Assembly (NCBI RefSeq): GCF_013177315.1
Contig: NZ_CP053661.1
Span: 1,054,001-1,118,000, forward strand
Length of the DNA stretch: 64,000 bases
Reading direction: 5' to 3'
Source: Thermoleptolyngbya sichuanensis A183
Lineage (GTDB): Bacteria; Cyanobacteriota; Cyanobacteriia; Elainellales; Elainellaceae
Made by a program: the position numbers and the translations under genes. A model generated the notes under the pieces. That model did not search any database and was not told the DNA's origin. It saw only the letters and a list, made by a program, of their open reading frames with translations. Below are positions 62,787-64,000 of the stretch, one piece after another. Positions within the stretch are counted from its first letter, which is position 1; every line of letters starts with the position of its first letter.

Positions 62787-64000
62787 ATGAAGCAACATCG
62801 ATTAAAGCGCCTGGGGTTAGAACGCCAGGGATTAAAGCGACTACTTGGGTTTGTGCTGGTTTGGCTCTTCACGGGGTTGATGGCGTTGCAGGTGAATACT
62901 CCGCCCGCTTATGCCTTTACCGAGGAGCAAAAGCTGCTGAATGAAGTGTGGCGGATTGTCGATCGGGCCTACGTAGACAGCACCTTTAATAACCAGAACT
63001 GGTGGCTGGTGCGCCAGAAGGTGCTGAAGCAGGCTCCCACCAACCGAGAGGATACCTATGCCGCGATTCAGCAAATGCTGGCAGGGCTGGACGACCCCTA
63101 TACGCGCCTGCTGAAGCCGGATCAGTATCGCAGTCTGCAAACCAATACGTCTGGCGAACTGAGCGGTGTGGGGCTGCAAATTGCCCAAGACCCCGACACG
63201 GGTGATCTGCGCGTGATTACGCCGATTGAGGGTTCCCCCGCAGACCGGGCTGGCCTGCAACCGCGCGATCGCATCTTGAAGATCGATGGCGAGGTAACTG
63301 CGAACCTAACCTTGGACGAAGCCGCCGAGCGGATGCGTGGCCCAGCGGGAAGCCGTGTGGTGCTAACGATTGGGCGCGATGAAAGCCCGAAAAGCTGGGA
63401 GGTGGAACTGGTGCGCGATCGCATCACCATCAACCCGGTCTACGCCGAACTGCGGCCCCAGCCCGACGGAACCCAGGTGGGCTACATTCGCCTCACCCAG
63501 TTCAGTGCCAATGCCGCAGAAGAGGTGGCCCATGCGATCGCCCGTCTAGAAAAACAGGATGCCAACGCCTACATTTTGGACTTGCGGAATAATCCTGGCG
63601 GCTTGCTGCAAGCGGGGATCGACATTGCGCGGCTGTGGCTGCGGGACGGCACCATTGTCTACACGGTCAACCGCGACGGCATTCAGGATAGCTTTGAGGC
63701 CCTGTCGGAGCCGCTGACGGATGACCCGCTGATCGTGCTGGTGAACCAGGGCACGGCCAGCGCCAGCGAGATTCTGGCGGGCGCACTGCAAGACAACGGA
63801 CGCGCCCAATTGATTGGCGAAAAGACCTTTGGCAAAGGGCTGATTCAATCCCTGTTTGGGCTGTCGGACGGGTCGGGGCTGGCGGTGACCATCGCCCGCT
63901 ACGAAACGCCCAGCCACCGAGACATTAATCGCCTTGGCATCGAACCCGATCGCTCGGTTTCGCTCAACATTACTAGCCGCGAACAGGTCGCTACGGAAGC
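62787..64000 (+). CDS. ctpA: Carboxyl-terminal processing protease CtpA-like (3' end cut by window)
   Basis: The first 404 residues of an S41 family protease that in CtpA removes the C-terminal extension of the D1 precursor in the thylakoid lumen. The N-terminal signal segment is residues 15-43 (LLGFVLVWLFTGLMALQV, ending AYAFTEEQ). A PDZ domain (GVGLQIAQDPDTGDLRVITPIEGSPADRAGLQ) lies at about 125-210. The catalytic Ser is in GTASASEILAGALQDN and the Lys in GEKTFGKGLIQ. Start ATG at 62787. It diverges from petB. Whether it is CtpA, CtpB or CtpC cannot be settled from the part visible; adjacency to petBD favours CtpA. Confidence 0.9.
   Translation, partial: MKQHRLKRLGLERQGLKRLLGFVLVWLFTGLMALQVNTPPAYAFTEEQKLLNEVWRIVDRAYVDSTFNNQNWWLVRQKVLKQAPTNREDTYAAIQQMLAGLDDPYTRLLKPDQYRSLQTNTSGELSGVGLQIAQDPDTGDLRVITPIEGSPADRAGLQPRDRILKIDGEVTANLTLDEAAERMRGPAGSRVVLTIGRDESPKSWEVELVRDRITINPVYAELRPQPDGTQVGYIRLTQFSANAAEEVAHAIARLEKQDANAYILDLRNNPGGLLQAGIDIARLWLRDGTIVYTVNRDGIQDSFEALSEPLTDDPLIVLVNQGTASASEILAGALQDNGRAQLIGEKTFGKGLIQSLFGLSDGSGLAVTIARYETPSHRDINRLGIEPDRSVSLNITSREQVATE

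Overview
The window is chromosomal DNA of a moderately GC-rich cyanobacterium. The evidence is the split RNA polymerase genes rpoC1 and rpoC2, the cytochrome b6f genes petB and petD, an aldehyde-deformylating oxygenase (alkane synthesis), an RNase E with an arginine-rich tail, and very frequent HIP1 octamers (GCGATCGC). Gene content and base composition would fit a filamentous Leptolyngbya-like (perhaps Thermoleptolyngbya-like) lineage, but that is inference. I saw no rRNA, tRNA, CRISPR array or prophage.

Layout. Bases 1-654 hold the N-terminal part of an IS transposase that runs off the left edge. From 782 to 12616, on the minus strand, lies the conserved block rpsT - tatD - rpoB - rpoC1 - rpoC2, closed by a strong hairpin terminator. 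From 12908 to 28177 are housekeeping genes: hisD, clpS, a radical SAM/DUF2344 fusion, rne-rnhB behind a leader of about 780 bases, pheA and cutA. Small cyanobacterial proteins of unknown function and sigma-factor partner-switching proteins lie among them. One gene for a giant 2643-residue LamG/hemopexin-repeat protein fills 29629-37560.

From 38485 to 46590 are an AAE-type transporter, a GH63-type glycosidase, an uncharacterised protein and the ergothioneine pair egtB-egtD. A minus-strand copper cluster follows (copZ - copA - 38-residue membrane peptide - membrane cupredoxin), apparently under a MerR-type promoter. After a GNAT acetyltransferase comes a nested pair of MITE-like elements and an RTX/Calx-beta secreted protein. 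Then come an MDR dehydrogenase next to ado, an orphan sugar ABC permease, an aldo/keto reductase, a DUF2325 protein, rpiA, a second anti-sigma ATPase, petB-petD and the start of ctpA.

How the genes work together. The rpo block and ribosomal protein S20 are core expression machinery. rne and rnhB process RNA. petBD and ctpA serve photosynthetic electron transport and photosystem II maturation. The STAS protein (17385), two HATPase proteins (27644, 60571) and a REC-PP2C phosphatase (28235) are the parts of one or more partner-switching circuits.

The least expected observations are three. One LamG domain of the giant protein seems to be interrupted by a second complete LamG domain. Six genes (rpsT, rnhB, pheA, cutA, the ABC permease and rpiA) have 11-16 bp tandem duplications that start at or span the stop codon. 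One MITE-like element sits inside another.
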